A stretch of DNA of 64,000 bases from Streptomyces maremycinicus (GCF_001184025.1 NZ_BBYG01000014.1:372001-436000), one strand, 5' to 3'. Positions 32,801 to 42,495 are shown, counted from the first letter of the stretch. Notes: generated from the sequence alone by a model not told the origin. Made by a program: numbers and translations.

Positions 32801-33673
32801 TCAGTCGTGGGGCACGACGGCGACCGGGCAGTCCGCGTGGTGCAGGACGCCGTGCGCCACCGAGCCGATCCGGGCGCCCACGGCCGTGCGATGGGCACGG
32901 CGGCCGACCACCATCAGCTGCGCCCGCCCGGAGACCGACAGCAGCACCTGCCCGGCGCTGCCCATCTCGACGTGCTCCACCACCGGCACGTCGGGGAACC
33001 GCTCCCGCCACGGCGCGAGGGCCGCGGCGAGTGCCTTCTTCTCGTACGGCTCCAGGCCGCCGGCCTCGTCGGCGAGCTGGAGCGAGCCGGGGCTGAAGGC
33101 GAACACCGGCGGCAGCGTCCAGGCCCGTACCGCGCGTACCCCCGCGCCCCGGGCGGCCGCGGTCTCGAAGGCGAGGCGCAGTGCCGGGGCGCTGTCCTCG
33201 GGCTCGCCGTGCTGACCGACGACGATCTCACGGCCGGCCGCCTCGGAGGACGCCTCGTCACCGGCCCGGACCAGCACGACCGGGCACGCGGCCTCGGCGA
33301 TCACCTGCCGGCCGACCGAGCCGAGCAGGAACCCGACCACCGGCCCGTGCCCGCGCGAGCCGAGCACCAGCAGTTCCGTGTCCGCCCCGGCGGCGACGAG
33401 CGTGCCGACCGGGTCTCCCTCCCGCACCTCGGTGGTGACGGCGAGGGCCGGGTGCCGCTCGGCGACCGTCGCGACGGCATGCCGCACGGAGTCCCGCACC
33501 CACCGCTCCTGGGCGTCCCGGTCCGCGACCTCGGGCGCGGCGTTCGGCTGGAACCGCCAGGCGTGCACCACCCGCAGCTCCCGGTCGCGCCGGACGGCCT
33601 CGCGGGCCGCCCAGGCGAGCGCCGCGAGGCTCTCGTCCGTCCCGTCGACCCCTGCCGTGATCGGGACCGTCAT
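32801..33673 (-). CDS. Universal stress protein, tandem UspA
   Basis: 290 aa with two Usp domains. Each begins with a nucleotide-binding strand (TAGVDGTDESLAAL; IVVGQHGEPEDSAPAL) and ends with the phosphate-binding loop (GSRGHGPVVGFLLGSV; GRRAHRTAVGARIGSV) followed by CPVVLV or CPVAVV. Likely ATP-binding stress protein. ATG at 33673 follows AGGAGGCGGG; a start at 33700 would include that site. Divergent from the VOC gene; GTGATCAC at 33693-33700 lies in its leader. Confidence 0.9.
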   Translation of the reverse strand: MTVPITAGVDGTDESLAALAWAAREAVRRDRELRVVHAWRFQPNAAPEVADRDAQERWVRDSVRHAVATVAERHPALAVTTEVREGDPVGTLVAAGADTELLVLGSRGHGPVVGFLLGSVGRQVIAEAACPVVLVRAGDEASSEAAGREIVVGQHGEPEDSAPALRLAFETAAARGAGVRAVRAWTLPPVFAFSPGSLQLADEAGGLEPYEKKALAAALAPWRERFPDVPVVEHVEMGSAGQVLLSVSGRAQLMVVGRRAHRTAVGARIGSVAHGVLHHADCPVAVVPHD

Positions 33674-33735
33674 CCCGCCGCCTCCTTGTGTCGTGATCAC
33701 ATCCGTCGGGCCCCAGTCTTCACTACGCTGCGGAC

Positions 33736-34092
33736 ATGGCTTTGGACTGGGAACAAGTGATCGTCGACTCGGCCGACCCGTCGGCCCTGGGGCGCTGGTG
33801 GGCCGCGGCCCTCGGCTGGGTCGTGGTCAACGACGCACCCGACGAGTACGAGATCCGGCCGGAGCAGGACCGGACGCCGGGTCTGCTGTTCGTCCCGGTG
33901 CCGGAGCGGAAGACGATCAAGAACCGGCTGCACCTGGACTTCCGCCCCGACGACCAGGAGGCCGAGGTGGCCCGTCTGCTGTCCCTGGGTGCCCGCCGCG
34001 CGGACATCGGACAGGGCGAGCAGCCCTGGGTGACGATGACCGACCCCGAGGGCAACGAGTTCTGTGTCCTGGGCGCGCGCAGGCCCGCTTGA
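33736..34092 (+). CDS. VOC-family (glyoxalase-like) protein
   Basis: 118 aa, one glyoxalase-like module with two beta-alpha-beta repeats (VIVDSADPSALGRWWAAALG; then LHLDFRPDDQEAEVARLLS, MTDPEGNEFCVLG). Probably a small-molecule binder or dioxygenase; substrate unknown. ATG at 33736 without a strong ribosome site. 142 bp separate it from the fused redox regulator downstream. Confidence 0.83.
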   Translation: MALDWEQVIVDSADPSALGRWWAAALGWVVVNDAPDEYEIRPEQDRTPGLLFVPVPERKTIKNRLHLDFRPDDQEAEVARLLSLGARRADIGQGEQPWVTMTDPEGNEFCVLGARRPA

Positions 34093-34234
34093 CGGCGGAC
34101 GCCCCGCCCTGTACCGAGAGCGCACGGTCCGCCGTGGTCCGGAGCGGCCCGGGACGATCGAACATACGATGGGCTGAGTCGGCGCGGGCTTCGCCGTGCC
34201 GCGTGAGCGACGACCCTCTCGGGGTGGGAGACGT

Positions 34235-35911
34235 ATGGCACAGGCCGCCGATTCGGCGCGGACCGTCATCCTGACCGTGGACGACGACCCGGGGGTATCC
34301 CGTGCCGTCGCCCGTGACCTGCGGCGCCGCTACGGCGCCGGGTACCGGATCGTGCGGGCCGAGTCAGGGGAGTCCGCGCTGGAGGCGCTGCGGGAACTGA
34401 AGCTCCGGGGCGACCTGGTGGCCGTCATCCTCGCGGACTACCGGATGCCGCAGATGAACGGCATCGAGTTCCTCGAACAGGCGCTGGACGTGTATCCGGG
34501 CGCGCGGCGCGTGCTGCTGACCGCGTACGCCGACACGAGCGCGGCGATCGACGCGATCAACGTCGTCGACCTCGACCATTACCTGCTGAAGCCGTGGGAC
34601 CCGCCGGAGGAGAAGCTCTACCCCGTCCTGGACGACCTGCTGGACGCCTGGCGCTCCAGCGACTACCGGCCCGTGCCCGCCACGAAGGTGGTCGGGCACC
34701 GCTGGTCGGCCCGGTCGTCGGAGGTACGGGAGTTCCTGGCCCGCAACCAGGTGCCGTACCGCTGGTACTCCGCCGACGAGCCGGAGGGACAGCGACTGCT
34801 GGCCGCGGCCGGGGTCGACGGGCAGCGGCTGCCCCTGGTGGTCACGGCGGACGGCACGCCCCTGGTCGAGCCGGACGCGCCCGAGCTCGCCGCCCGCGTG
34901 GGGCTGGCGACGACACCGACGGCCGACTTCTACGACCTGGTGGTCATCGGCGGCGGCCCGGCCGGGCTCGGCTCGGCGGTGTACGGGGCCTCCGAGGGGC
35001 TGCGGACGGTGCTCGTGGAGCGGTCCGCGACCGGCGGACAGGCCGGGCAGAGCTCCCGCATCGAGAACTACCTGGGCTTCCCGGACGGCGTGTCCGGGGC
35101 CCAGCTCACCGACCGGGCGCGGCGGCAGGCCACCAAGTTCGGCGCCGAGATCCTCACCGCGCGCGAGGTGACCGGCCTCGAGGTCAACGGCTCCGCACGC
35201 GTCGTGCGGTTCTCCGACGGCTCCGCGGTGGCCGCGCACAGCGTGATCCTCGCGACGGGCGTGTCGTACCGGCAGCTGGCGGCTCCGGGCTGCGACGACC
35301 TGACCGGCTGCGGGGTGTTCTACGGGTCGGCGCTCACCGAGGCGGCCTCCTGCCAGGGGCAGGACGTCTACATCGTCGGCGGCGCCAACTCGGCCGGCCA
35401 GGCGGCCATGTACCTGGCGAGAGGCGCCAAGTCGGTCACCCTGCTGGTGCGCGGCGAGTCCCTGGCGGCGTCGATGTCGCACTACCTGATCCAGCAGATC
35501 GACGAGTCGCCCAACATCAGCGTGCGCCCCGGCACGGTCGTCGACGCGGCGCACGGGGACGGCCACCTGGAGCAGCTGACACTGCGGGACGTGACGACCG
35601 GCGAGACCGAACTCGTCGACGCGCAGTGGATGTTCGTGTTCATCGGCGCGGCCCCGCTGACCGACTGGCTGGACGGCACGGTGCTGCGCGACGAGCGCGG
35701 GTTCATCCTCGCCGGACCCGACCTCACGCCGGACGGACGGCCGCCGGCCGACTGGGCGCTCGACCGGCCGCCGTACCACCTGGAGACCAGCATTCCCGGC
35801 GTGTTCGTGGCGGGTGACGCGCGCGCCGAGTCCGCGAAGCGCGTCGCGTCCGCCGTAGGAGAGGGAGCCATGGCAGTGATGCTCGTCCACCGGTATCTGG
35901 AGCAGTCATGA
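34235..35911 (+). CDS. Fused response regulator / thioredoxin-reductase-like flavoprotein
   Basis: 558 aa in three parts. Residues 10-130: receiver domain with D68 in ILADYRMPQMNG and K119 in LLKPWDPP. Residues about 150-225: a small thioredoxin/glutaredoxin-like segment (SSEVREFLARNQVPYRW) with no cysteine pair. Residues about 233-558: thioredoxin-reductase-type flavoprotein (VVIGGGPAGLGSAVYG; VYIVGGANSAGQAAMYL; VFVAGDARAE). The usual CxxC of thioredoxin reductase is replaced by GVFYGSALTEA; the only nearby cysteines are C353, C359 and C373. Phosphorylation presumably gates electron transfer. ATG at 34235 follows GGTGGGAG. Overlaps the kinase gene (ATGA). Confidence 0.88.
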   Translation: MAQAADSARTVILTVDDDPGVSRAVARDLRRRYGAGYRIVRAESGESALEALRELKLRGDLVAVILADYRMPQMNGIEFLEQALDVYPGARRVLLTAYADTSAAIDAINVVDLDHYLLKPWDPPEEKLYPVLDDLLDAWRSSDYRPVPATKVVGHRWSARSSEVREFLARNQVPYRWYSADEPEGQRLLAAAGVDGQRLPLVVTADGTPLVEPDAPELAARVGLATTPTADFYDLVVIGGGPAGLGSAVYGASEGLRTVLVERSATGGQAGQSSRIENYLGFPDGVSGAQLTDRARRQATKFGAEILTAREVTGLEVNGSARVVRFSDGSAVAAHSVILATGVSYRQLAAPGCDDLTGCGVFYGSALTEAASCQGQDVYIVGGANSAGQAAMYLARGAKSVTLLVRGESLAASMSHYLIQQIDESPNISVRPGTVVDAAHGDGHLEQLTLRDVTTGETELVDAQWMFVFIGAAPLTDWLDGTVLRDERGFILAGPDLTPDGRPPADWALDRPPYHLETSIPGVFVAGDARAESAKRVASAVGEGAMAVMLVHRYLEQS

Positions 35912-37413
35912 GCGGGCAGCTGATGCCGTGCAGCCCGAACGAGATCAGTTCGCTGTTCCTGTTCGAGAAGCTCTCCCCCGAACAGCTCGGACGACTGTGC
36001 GCCGAGGGGCGGGTGGAGAAGTTCGAGCCCGGTCCCGTGTACACCGAGGGCGATCCGGCGACCTGCTTCTACGTGATGATCGAGGGCTCGGTCGTGCTGT
36101 ACCGCCGGGTCGGCGGGGACGACGTCGAGGTGAGCCGGACCTCCCAGCGCGGGGTGTACGCCGGGGCCATGCAGGCCTACCTGGGGGACCAGGTGCCGCA
36201 GGTCTACAACAACTCGATGCGGGTGACCGAGCCGACGCGGTTCTTCGTGCTGCCCGCCGAGTCGTTCTCGGCCGTCATGCGGGAGTGGTTCCCGATGGCG
36301 GCCCATCTGCTGGAGGGGCTGTTCTTCGGCTCGAAGAACACCCAGCGGGCGGTCGGACAGCGTGAACGGCTGCTCGCCCTGGGCTCGTTGTCCGCGGGCC
36401 TGACCCACGAACTCAACAACCCGGCCGCGGCGGCCGTACGCGCCACCGCGACGCTGCGGGAGCGGGTCGGGAAGATGCGGCACAAGCTGGCCGTCATCGC
36501 CTCCGGCGCGTACGACCCGGAAGCCCTCGCCCGGTTGATCGAGATCCAGGAACGGACGGCCGAACTGGTCGCCAAGGCACCGTCGTTGAGCCCGCTGGAG
36601 GCCTCCGACCGGGAGGACGAACTCGGCGACTGGCTCGACGACCACGGCATCCAGGAGGGCTGGCGGATCGCGCCGACCTTCGTGCAGGCCGGCCTGGACG
36701 TGGACTGGCTGGAGCAGGTCGCGGCCACCGTCGACGACGACACCCTGCCGAGCGCGGTGGGCTGGCTCAACTACACGGTCGAGACCGAGCTGCTGATGGA
36801 CGAGATCGACGACTCCACCAACCGCATCTCGCACCTCGTCGACGCCGCCAAGCAGTACTCGCAGCTCGACCGCGCCCCCTACCGGGTCGTCGACGTGCAC
36901 GAACTCCTCGACAGCACGCTGCTGATGCTGTCGGGCAAGATCGGACAGCGCATCGAGGTCGTGAAGGAGTACGACCGTACGCTCCCGGCGATCCCGGCCT
37001 ACCCGGCGGAGCTCAACCAGGTGTGGACGAACCTCGTCGACAACGCCGTCTTCGCCATCGACAGCGCGGGCGGCGAGGGCACATTGACGGTGCGGACGGC
37101 TCGCGAGGGCGACCGGCTGCTGGTGGAGTTCCGCGACACCGGCCCCGGTGTCCCGCCGGACGTGCGGGGCCGTATCTTCGACCCGTTCTTCACCACCAAG
37201 CCGGTGGGCGAGGGCACCGGGCTGGGCCTGGACATCTCCTGGCGGATCGTCGTCAACAAGCATCACGGCAGCCTCCTCGTGGAGTCGGTGCCGGGCGACA
37301 CCCGCTTCCAGGTGCTGTTGCCGCTCACCGCGCCCGACCCCGAGAACGCGCCCGACCCCGAGAGCGCGTCGGACCCCGACACCGCCCCCGACACCGCCGA
37401 GGAGCCCGTATGA
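35908..37413 (+). CDS. Soluble histidine kinase with cNMP-binding domain
   Basis: 501 aa, no membrane segment. Residues about 12-135: cyclic nucleotide-binding barrel (EKFEPGPVYTEGDPATCFYV). Residues about 150-330: dimerisation/phosphotransfer region with LTHELNNPAAAAVRAT, where the His is the predicted phosphorylation site. C-terminal HATPase (NQVWTNLVDNAVFAID, DTGPGVPPDVRGRI, GEGTGLGLDISW). Start overlaps the preceding gene and stop overlaps the next (ATGA), so it is the cognate kinase for the fused receiver by context. Ligand (cAMP, c-di-AMP or other) unknown. Ends with a repetitive ASDPDTAPD tail. Confidence 0.88.
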   Translation: MSGQLMPCSPNEISSLFLFEKLSPEQLGRLCAEGRVEKFEPGPVYTEGDPATCFYVMIEGSVVLYRRVGGDDVEVSRTSQRGVYAGAMQAYLGDQVPQVYNNSMRVTEPTRFFVLPAESFSAVMREWFPMAAHLLEGLFFGSKNTQRAVGQRERLLALGSLSAGLTHELNNPAAAAVRATATLRERVGKMRHKLAVIASGAYDPEALARLIEIQERTAELVAKAPSLSPLEASDREDELGDWLDDHGIQEGWRIAPTFVQAGLDVDWLEQVAATVDDDTLPSAVGWLNYTVETELLMDEIDDSTNRISHLVDAAKQYSQLDRAPYRVVDVHELLDSTLLMLSGKIGQRIEVVKEYDRTLPAIPAYPAELNQVWTNLVDNAVFAIDSAGGEGTLTVRTAREGDRLLVEFRDTGPGVPPDVRGRIFDPFFTTKPVGEGTGLGLDISWRIVVNKHHGSLLVESVPGDTRFQVLLPLTAPDPENAPDPESASDPDTAPDTAEEPV

Positions 37414-37763
37414 CCGACACAGACGCCATCGACCCGAGCGTCCCGCCCAGCGGCGCGGGCTGCGTGGACTGCGACTCGACGGGCGGCTGGTGGTTCCACC
37501 TGCGGCGCTGCGCGAGCTGCGGCCATGTCGGCTGCTGCGACTCCTCCCCCGCGCAGCACGCCACCGCGCACTACAAGGCGACCGGGCATCCCCTGGTGCG
37601 CAGTTTCGAGCCGGGCGAGGAGTGGTTCTGGGACTACTCGAGCGACGAGATGTACGAGGCGGGGCCCGAGCTCGCCCCTCCGGCCAGTCATCCCGAAGAC
37701 CAGCCCGTGCCGGGGCCGGCCGGGCGGGTGCCGGAGGACTGGACGCGGTCACTGCACCGCTGA
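37410..37763 (+). CDS. UBP-type zinc finger protein
   Basis: 117 aa. Cysteines and histidines in CVDC, CASCGHVGCCDSS, QHATAHYKATGHPL form the classic ZnF-UBP fold, which in eukaryotes grips the C-terminus of ubiquitin. In bacteria its partner is unknown. The start is fixed by the ATGA overlap with the kinase gene. As third gene of the cassette it may bind a free C-terminus or act as adaptor of the redox sensor. Confidence 0.88.
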   Translation: MTDTDAIDPSVPPSGAGCVDCDSTGGWWFHLRRCASCGHVGCCDSSPAQHATAHYKATGHPLVRSFEPGEEWFWDYSSDEMYEAGPELAPPASHPEDQPVPGPAGRVPEDWTRSLHR

Positions 37764-37847
37764 CGGCGGGCTGTTCGGGATCGTCCCCCTACGGCTCCGT
37801 TCCTGGTCGGGGGCCGCGTTGTCGGTGGCACGTGCCAGGATGGAGCC

Positions 37848-40835
37848 GTGTCGCAGACCGTGTTCGCCACTCCGTTCATCGGCCGGGAAGAGGAACTCGC
37901 CCGGCTCTCCGGCGTGCTGGAGCGCGCCCGCGGCGGTGAGTCGCGGGCGGTGCTGATCGCCGGGGACGCCGGTGTGGGCAAGACGCGGATGCTGGCCGAG
38001 GTCGCCGCGCGGGCGGCCCGTGCCGGCACGACCGTCCTCACCGGGCACTGCGTCGACCTCGGTGACGTGGGGCTGCCGTATCTGCCGTTCACCGAGATCC
38101 TGGGCCTGCTCGCCGCCGACGAGCGGTTCGCCGGCGTGCTCGCCGCGCACCCCCTGGTCGACCGGCTGCTCGGCGCCGGCCCGGAGGCCGACGCGGCGGG
38201 TGCCGCCCCGGGTTCCGGCGGCGGAGAGGGCCGGCTCAGGCTGTTCGAGGGGATGGCGGCGCTGCTGGCCGAACTGTCGGGCGTCACCCCGCTGCTGCTC
38301 GTCCTGGAGGACCTGCACTGGGCCGACCAGTCCTCCCGGGACCTGCTGCGCTTCCTGCTCAGCCGCGGCTTCCTCCAGCGCCCCGCGGGCGACGGCTCCG
38401 GTCACCGGCTGGTGATCCTGGCCTCCTACCGCGCGGACGACCTGCACCGCCGCCATCCGCTGCGCCCGCTGCTGGCCGAGCTGGTGCGGCTGCCGGCCGT
38501 GGACCGGCTTGAGCTGCGGCCGCTGGCGGACTCCGAGGTGGCCCGGCTGCTGCGCGCCCTGGAGGACCGGCCGCTGCCGGACGCCACGGTGCGCCGGATC
38601 GTCGAGCGCGCGGAGGGCAACGCCTTCTACGCGGAGGAGTTGCTGGCGGCCACCGACACGGAGTCCGGCGGCATGCCCAGCGGGCTCGCCGACCTGCTCC
38701 TCATCCGCGTCGAGCAACTCCCGGACACCGCCCAGCAGGTGCTGCGGACCGCCGCCGTCGCCGGGCGCCGCGTGACCCACGATCTGCTGCGGGACGCGGC
38801 CGGACTGCCCGAGGACGAGCTGGAGTCGGCGCTGCGGGAGGCCGTCGGCCACCAGCTCCTGGTAGCGGGCGAGGACGGCGCGTACGCCTTCCGGCACGCC
38901 CTGGCCCGCGAGGCGGTGTACGCGGATCTGCTGCCGGGTGAACGCTCGCGGATGCACGGCGCGTTCGCCGCGCTGCTGGCCGACCGGGGCCACCGCGCCG
39001 AGACCGCGGCCGAGCGGGCCCACCACTACCGCGAGAGCCATGATCTGGGCGCGGCCCTCGCCGCCTCGCTGGAGGCCGCCGACCACGCCCGGCGGGTCGG
39101 CGCGCCCGCCGAGGAACTGCGCCAGCTGGAAGCCCTGCTCGACCTCTGGGAGTCGGTCCCCGCGACGGCCCTTCCGGTCGGCGAGGGGACCGACCGCGTG
39201 ACGCTGATGCTGCGTGCCTCGGCGGCGGCCGCGCACGCCGGGGAGGCGCACCGCGCGGTCTCCCTCACCCGGGCCGCGCTCGCCGGCGTCGGCCAGGACG
39301 CCGACTCCGAACTCGCCGCCCGGGTGCGGTACACGCTGGCCGGCACCCTGATGAACGTCGACAGTCTGACGGCCGCGTTCGCCTGGAGCAGCGAGGCATT
39401 GGCGATGATCCCCGCCGAACCGCCGTCGCCCACCTGGGTGTGGGCCGCCGCCACACATGTCCTGGCGGCCCGTCAGGTCGGTGAGTCCGAGACCGCCCTG
39501 CGGGTCGCGCGCCGGGCGCTGCGCGCCGCCGAGCAACTCGACCTGACGGACGCGCGTGCCGACCTCCTGGTCTCGCTGGCCAACCTCGAGGGCGACGGCC
39601 GCCGCTCCGCCGAGGGCCGCGCCCGGCTGACGCAGGCGCGTGAACTGGCCCGGCGCGGCGGCAACGCGCCGGTGGAGATGCGGGCCCTGTTCACCCTGGC
39701 CATCGGCGCCTACGAGGCCGGGCAGCTCGAGGAGTCCCTGCCCTGGCTGGCCGAGGGCCTGGACCGGGCCCGCCGGGCGGGGCTGCTGTCCTCGCCGTAC
39801 CCGCTGGAGATGCGGTACCTCCAGCTGCTGGTGCTCTACACCCTGGGCCGCTGGGACGAGTGTCTGCGGACGGCGGCGACCGACCTGGCGGTGCTGCCGG
39901 CCTCGGGGGGCTACGCGGTGGGCCCCGCCCTGTACGTGGGTCTCGCGCGCGGCGACCGGGGCGTCACCGACCGGGCCCGCTCCCTGATCGAGGGGCGCTT
40001 CGACTGGATGGCGTCGCTCGTCGCGGGCATCGTGCTGACCGACGCGGCGGTACCGGCCGGGGACGCCGAGGCGGCGGTGACCCGGCTGCGGTCCTCGGTC
40101 GAGGCGCTCACGGACGAGGCGGGCACGCTCCCGGACGTCACGGTCCGGCTCACCGCGCTCGCCCTCACGGCGGTCGCCGAGGCGGCGACCGGGGCACGGC
40201 ACGCCGGTGACGCGGCGGCGGCCGACCGCTGGTCGGCGGTGGCGACGGAACTGCTGGAACCGGCCAGGTCGGTGGCCCTGCGGGGCGCGACCGGCGTGCC
40301 GCAGGGCCCGGAGGGGCGCGCCTGGCTGGCCCGCGCGGAGGCCGAGTGGGTGTGGGCCACCACCGGGCCGGATCCGGCGGCCTGGGAGAAGGCGGTGGCG
40401 GCGTTCGGCTACGGCGACGCCTATGAGCTCGCCCGCTGCCGACTGCGGTACGCGCAGGCCCTGCTGGGGGCCGGCCGTCGCGAGGAGGCGGCCACCGAGG
40501 CCCGCGCCGTCCGGGTGACCGCCGTACGGCTGGGCGCCACACCCTTGTCGGAACGCGCGGACGACCTGATCCGGCGGGGGCGCCTCACCGACGACCGGTC
40601 CACCGCCCCCGGCGGCCCGGTCCCTCTCACGGCCCGGGAGCGGGACGTCCTGCGGCTGCTCGCGCTCGGCCGGAGCAACCGGCAGATCGGCGAGGAGCTG
40701 TTCATCAGCGGCAAGACGGCGAGCGTCCACGTCTCCAACATCCTCGCCAAGCTGAGCGCGGCGAGCCGCACGGAGGCGGTGGCGATCGCCTACCGCGAGC
40801 GACTGCTCGAACCGGAACTCGGCACGCCGGGCTGA
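37848..40835 (+). CDS. LAL-family LuxR regulator (large ATP-binding)
   Basis: 995 aa. N-terminal AAA ATPase with Walker A GDAGVGKTRM and Walker B LLLVLEDLHWAD; long helical TPR-like middle (about 400-900); C-terminal LuxR helix-turn-helix (LTARERDVLRLLALGRSNRQ, then KTASVHVSNILAKL). LAL proteins are often activators of secondary metabolism or sugar use; target unknown here. GTG at 37848 with a GGAG just upstream. 85 bp after the zinc-finger gene, so it may or may not share that transcript. Confidence 0.92.
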   Translation: MSQTVFATPFIGREEELARLSGVLERARGGESRAVLIAGDAGVGKTRMLAEVAARAARAGTTVLTGHCVDLGDVGLPYLPFTEILGLLAADERFAGVLAAHPLVDRLLGAGPEADAAGAAPGSGGGEGRLRLFEGMAALLAELSGVTPLLLVLEDLHWADQSSRDLLRFLLSRGFLQRPAGDGSGHRLVILASYRADDLHRRHPLRPLLAELVRLPAVDRLELRPLADSEVARLLRALEDRPLPDATVRRIVERAEGNAFYAEELLAATDTESGGMPSGLADLLLIRVEQLPDTAQQVLRTAAVAGRRVTHDLLRDAAGLPEDELESALREAVGHQLLVAGEDGAYAFRHALAREAVYADLLPGERSRMHGAFAALLADRGHRAETAAERAHHYRESHDLGAALAASLEAADHARRVGAPAEELRQLEALLDLWESVPATALPVGEGTDRVTLMLRASAAAAHAGEAHRAVSLTRAALAGVGQDADSELAARVRYTLAGTLMNVDSLTAAFAWSSEALAMIPAEPPSPTWVWAAATHVLAARQVGESETALRVARRALRAAEQLDLTDARADLLVSLANLEGDGRRSAEGRARLTQARELARRGGNAPVEMRALFTLAIGAYEAGQLEESLPWLAEGLDRARRAGLLSSPYPLEMRYLQLLVLYTLGRWDECLRTAATDLAVLPASGGYAVGPALYVGLARGDRGVTDRARSLIEGRFDWMASLVAGIVLTDAAVPAGDAEAAVTRLRSSVEALTDEAGTLPDVTVRLTALALTAVAEAATGARHAGDAAAADRWSAVATELLEPARSVALRGATGVPQGPEGRAWLARAEAEWVWATTGPDPAAWEKAVAAFGYGDAYELARCRLRYAQALLGAGRREEAATEARAVRVTAVRLGATPLSERADDLIRRGRLTDDRSTAPGGPVPLTARERDVLRLLALGRSNRQIGEELFISGKTASVHVSNILAKLSAASRTEAVAIAYRERLLEPELGTPG

Positions 40836-41019
40836 TCCGGCCCCCTCGCCCCGCCCAGGCCGCCCGGACGCCGGACCCCGGGCCCACCGAGGTCGGCTGC
40901 CCGGTGTGCCGGGGCGAGCCGGGCGTGGGCGGGAGGGCGGTGAGGAACCTCGGTCGCGGGCCGTGCGTTGTCGGGGCAGGGCCGCGGCGGGGCCCGTGCG
41001 ACGACATCGGGGCGGCAGG

Positions 41020-42450
41020 ATGAACGTGTTGGTTCCCGGGGGCAATCTGCCCCTCCCGGGTGGCGCCCTGGCCGTTCGGGTACCCGGCCCCTTCGATCTG
41101 TGCGCCCTCGTCACCGACGACAGCGGCCAGGTGCGGGGCGACGCCGACTTCGTGTTCTACAACCAGCCGACGGCACCGGGAGCCGTGCTCCGCGGCGACA
41201 CCCTGACGCTGGAACCCGACAGACTGCGGACCGGCGCCACCCGCGTCACGGTGGTGGTCGGCGCGGCCGCGCCGGGTACGCCCCTGGCCCGGCTGCCCCT
41301 GCCCACGCTGCACGTCACCGACGCGCCGGGCCGGGTGCTGGCCCGGTTCACGCCCCCGCCCGCGCAGGGCGAGACGGTGCTGCTGCTGGCGGAGTTCTAC
41401 CGGCGCGGCGGCGGCTGGAAGCTGCGGGCGCTCGGCCAGGGGTACGCGGACGGACTGGCGGGCCTGGCCCGGGACTTCGGGGTGGACGTCGTGGCGGAGG
41501 ACGGTCCGCCCACGGGCGGACGGGCCGGGGCGGCACCGGCCCACGGGTACGCCGGGGAGACCGGCACCGGCCCCGCGAGCCGGCGGCGGACCACCGCACC
41601 CCGCCCGACGACGACACCGGGCTCCGTGCCGTCCCGCCCGTCCGCCCCGTACGTGCCCGCGGGGTCCGCATCCGACCCCGACGGGTTCCTCGCCCTCGTC
41701 AACCCCGCCCGCGCCATCGCCGGTTCGCGGCCCGTGTCCCTCGACGCCCGCCTCGCCTCCGCCGCCGGGGCGCACGCGGCCGCCCTGGCCGCGGCCGGGC
41801 GGCTCGGTACCGAGGGCGCGGACGGCGTCTCGGTGCACCAGCGGATCACGGCCACCGGCTACCGGTATCTCGCCGTCGGTGAGCACCTGGTCTCCGGGCC
41901 CCGCACCACCGCCGAGTTCGTCGCGTACTGTCTGCGCACCGACCAGGCCCGGCAGACCCTGCGCGATCCCGCGTTCACGCACGCCGCGCTGGGGCGGGCA
42001 ACCGACACCCGCACCGGCGACACCTACTGGACCGCCGTTTGGGCGAGTGCGCTCACCCCGGACGGTCTGGCCCGGACCGCGGCCGAGGTCGTCGCCCTCA
42101 CCAACCGTGAGCGGGCGAGGGCCGGGCTGCCCGCCCTGGCCGTCGATCCCCTGCTCACCACGGCGGCGCAGGCGCACAGCGCGGACATGGTGGCGCGCGC
42201 CTTCTACTCCCACACCTCACCCGAGGGGAGCCACCCCTGGGACCGGGCGGCCGCCGCGGGCTCGACCCGGCGGACCATCGGGGAGAACATCGCCTGCGGC
42301 CAGCGCTCCCCCGCCGAGGTGACGGAGGGCTGGATGAACAGTCCCGGTCACCGGGCCAACATCCTCAAACCCGCCTTCACCCACATCGGCGTCGGCTTCG
42401 CGGGCGGCGGCCCGTCGGGCACGTACTGGACCCAGCTCTTCGGCGCCTGA
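41020..42450 (+). CDS. TerD - tandem CAP domain fusion protein
   Basis: 476 aa. Residues about 1-165: TerD-type domain (LVPGGNLPLPGGALAVRV, DDSGQVRGDADFVFYNQP, FYRRGGGWKLRALGQGYADG). A Pro/Thr-rich linker follows. Then two CAP (SCP-like) modules: about 215-345, degenerate, and about 350-476 with ALTNRERARAGLPALAVD, YSHTSPEGSHPWDR, IGENIACGQ and WMNSPGHRANIL. There is no signal peptide, although CAP proteins are usually secreted. TerD proteins bind calcium and serve stress or tellurite-type responses. ATG follows GGCGGCAGG. Partner or ligand unknown. Confidence 0.85.
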   Translation: MNVLVPGGNLPLPGGALAVRVPGPFDLCALVTDDSGQVRGDADFVFYNQPTAPGAVLRGDTLTLEPDRLRTGATRVTVVVGAAAPGTPLARLPLPTLHVTDAPGRVLARFTPPPAQGETVLLLAEFYRRGGGWKLRALGQGYADGLAGLARDFGVDVVAEDGPPTGGRAGAAPAHGYAGETGTGPASRRRTTAPRPTTTPGSVPSRPSAPYVPAGSASDPDGFLALVNPARAIAGSRPVSLDARLASAAGAHAAALAAAGRLGTEGADGVSVHQRITATGYRYLAVGEHLVSGPRTTAEFVAYCLRTDQARQTLRDPAFTHAALGRATDTRTGDTYWTAVWASALTPDGLARTAAEVVALTNRERARAGLPALAVDPLLTTAAQAHSADMVARAFYSHTSPEGSHPWDRAAAAGSTRRTIGENIACGQRSPAEVTEGWMNSPGHRANILKPAFTHIGVGFAGGGPSGTYWTQLFGA

Positions 42451-42495
42451 CGCGTCACCGGCCGCCACCCTCCGGCACCCGCTTCCCGGCACCCG

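Noticed and set aside
33688..33702. TGTG..GTGATCACA region resembling a Crp site before the universal stress gene
   Set aside because: Spacing does not fit the Crp consensus; only an 8-bp palindrome remains.
34235..35911. Ordinary thioredoxin reductase
   Set aside because: The CxxC motif is absent, and a receiver domain is fused at the N-terminus.
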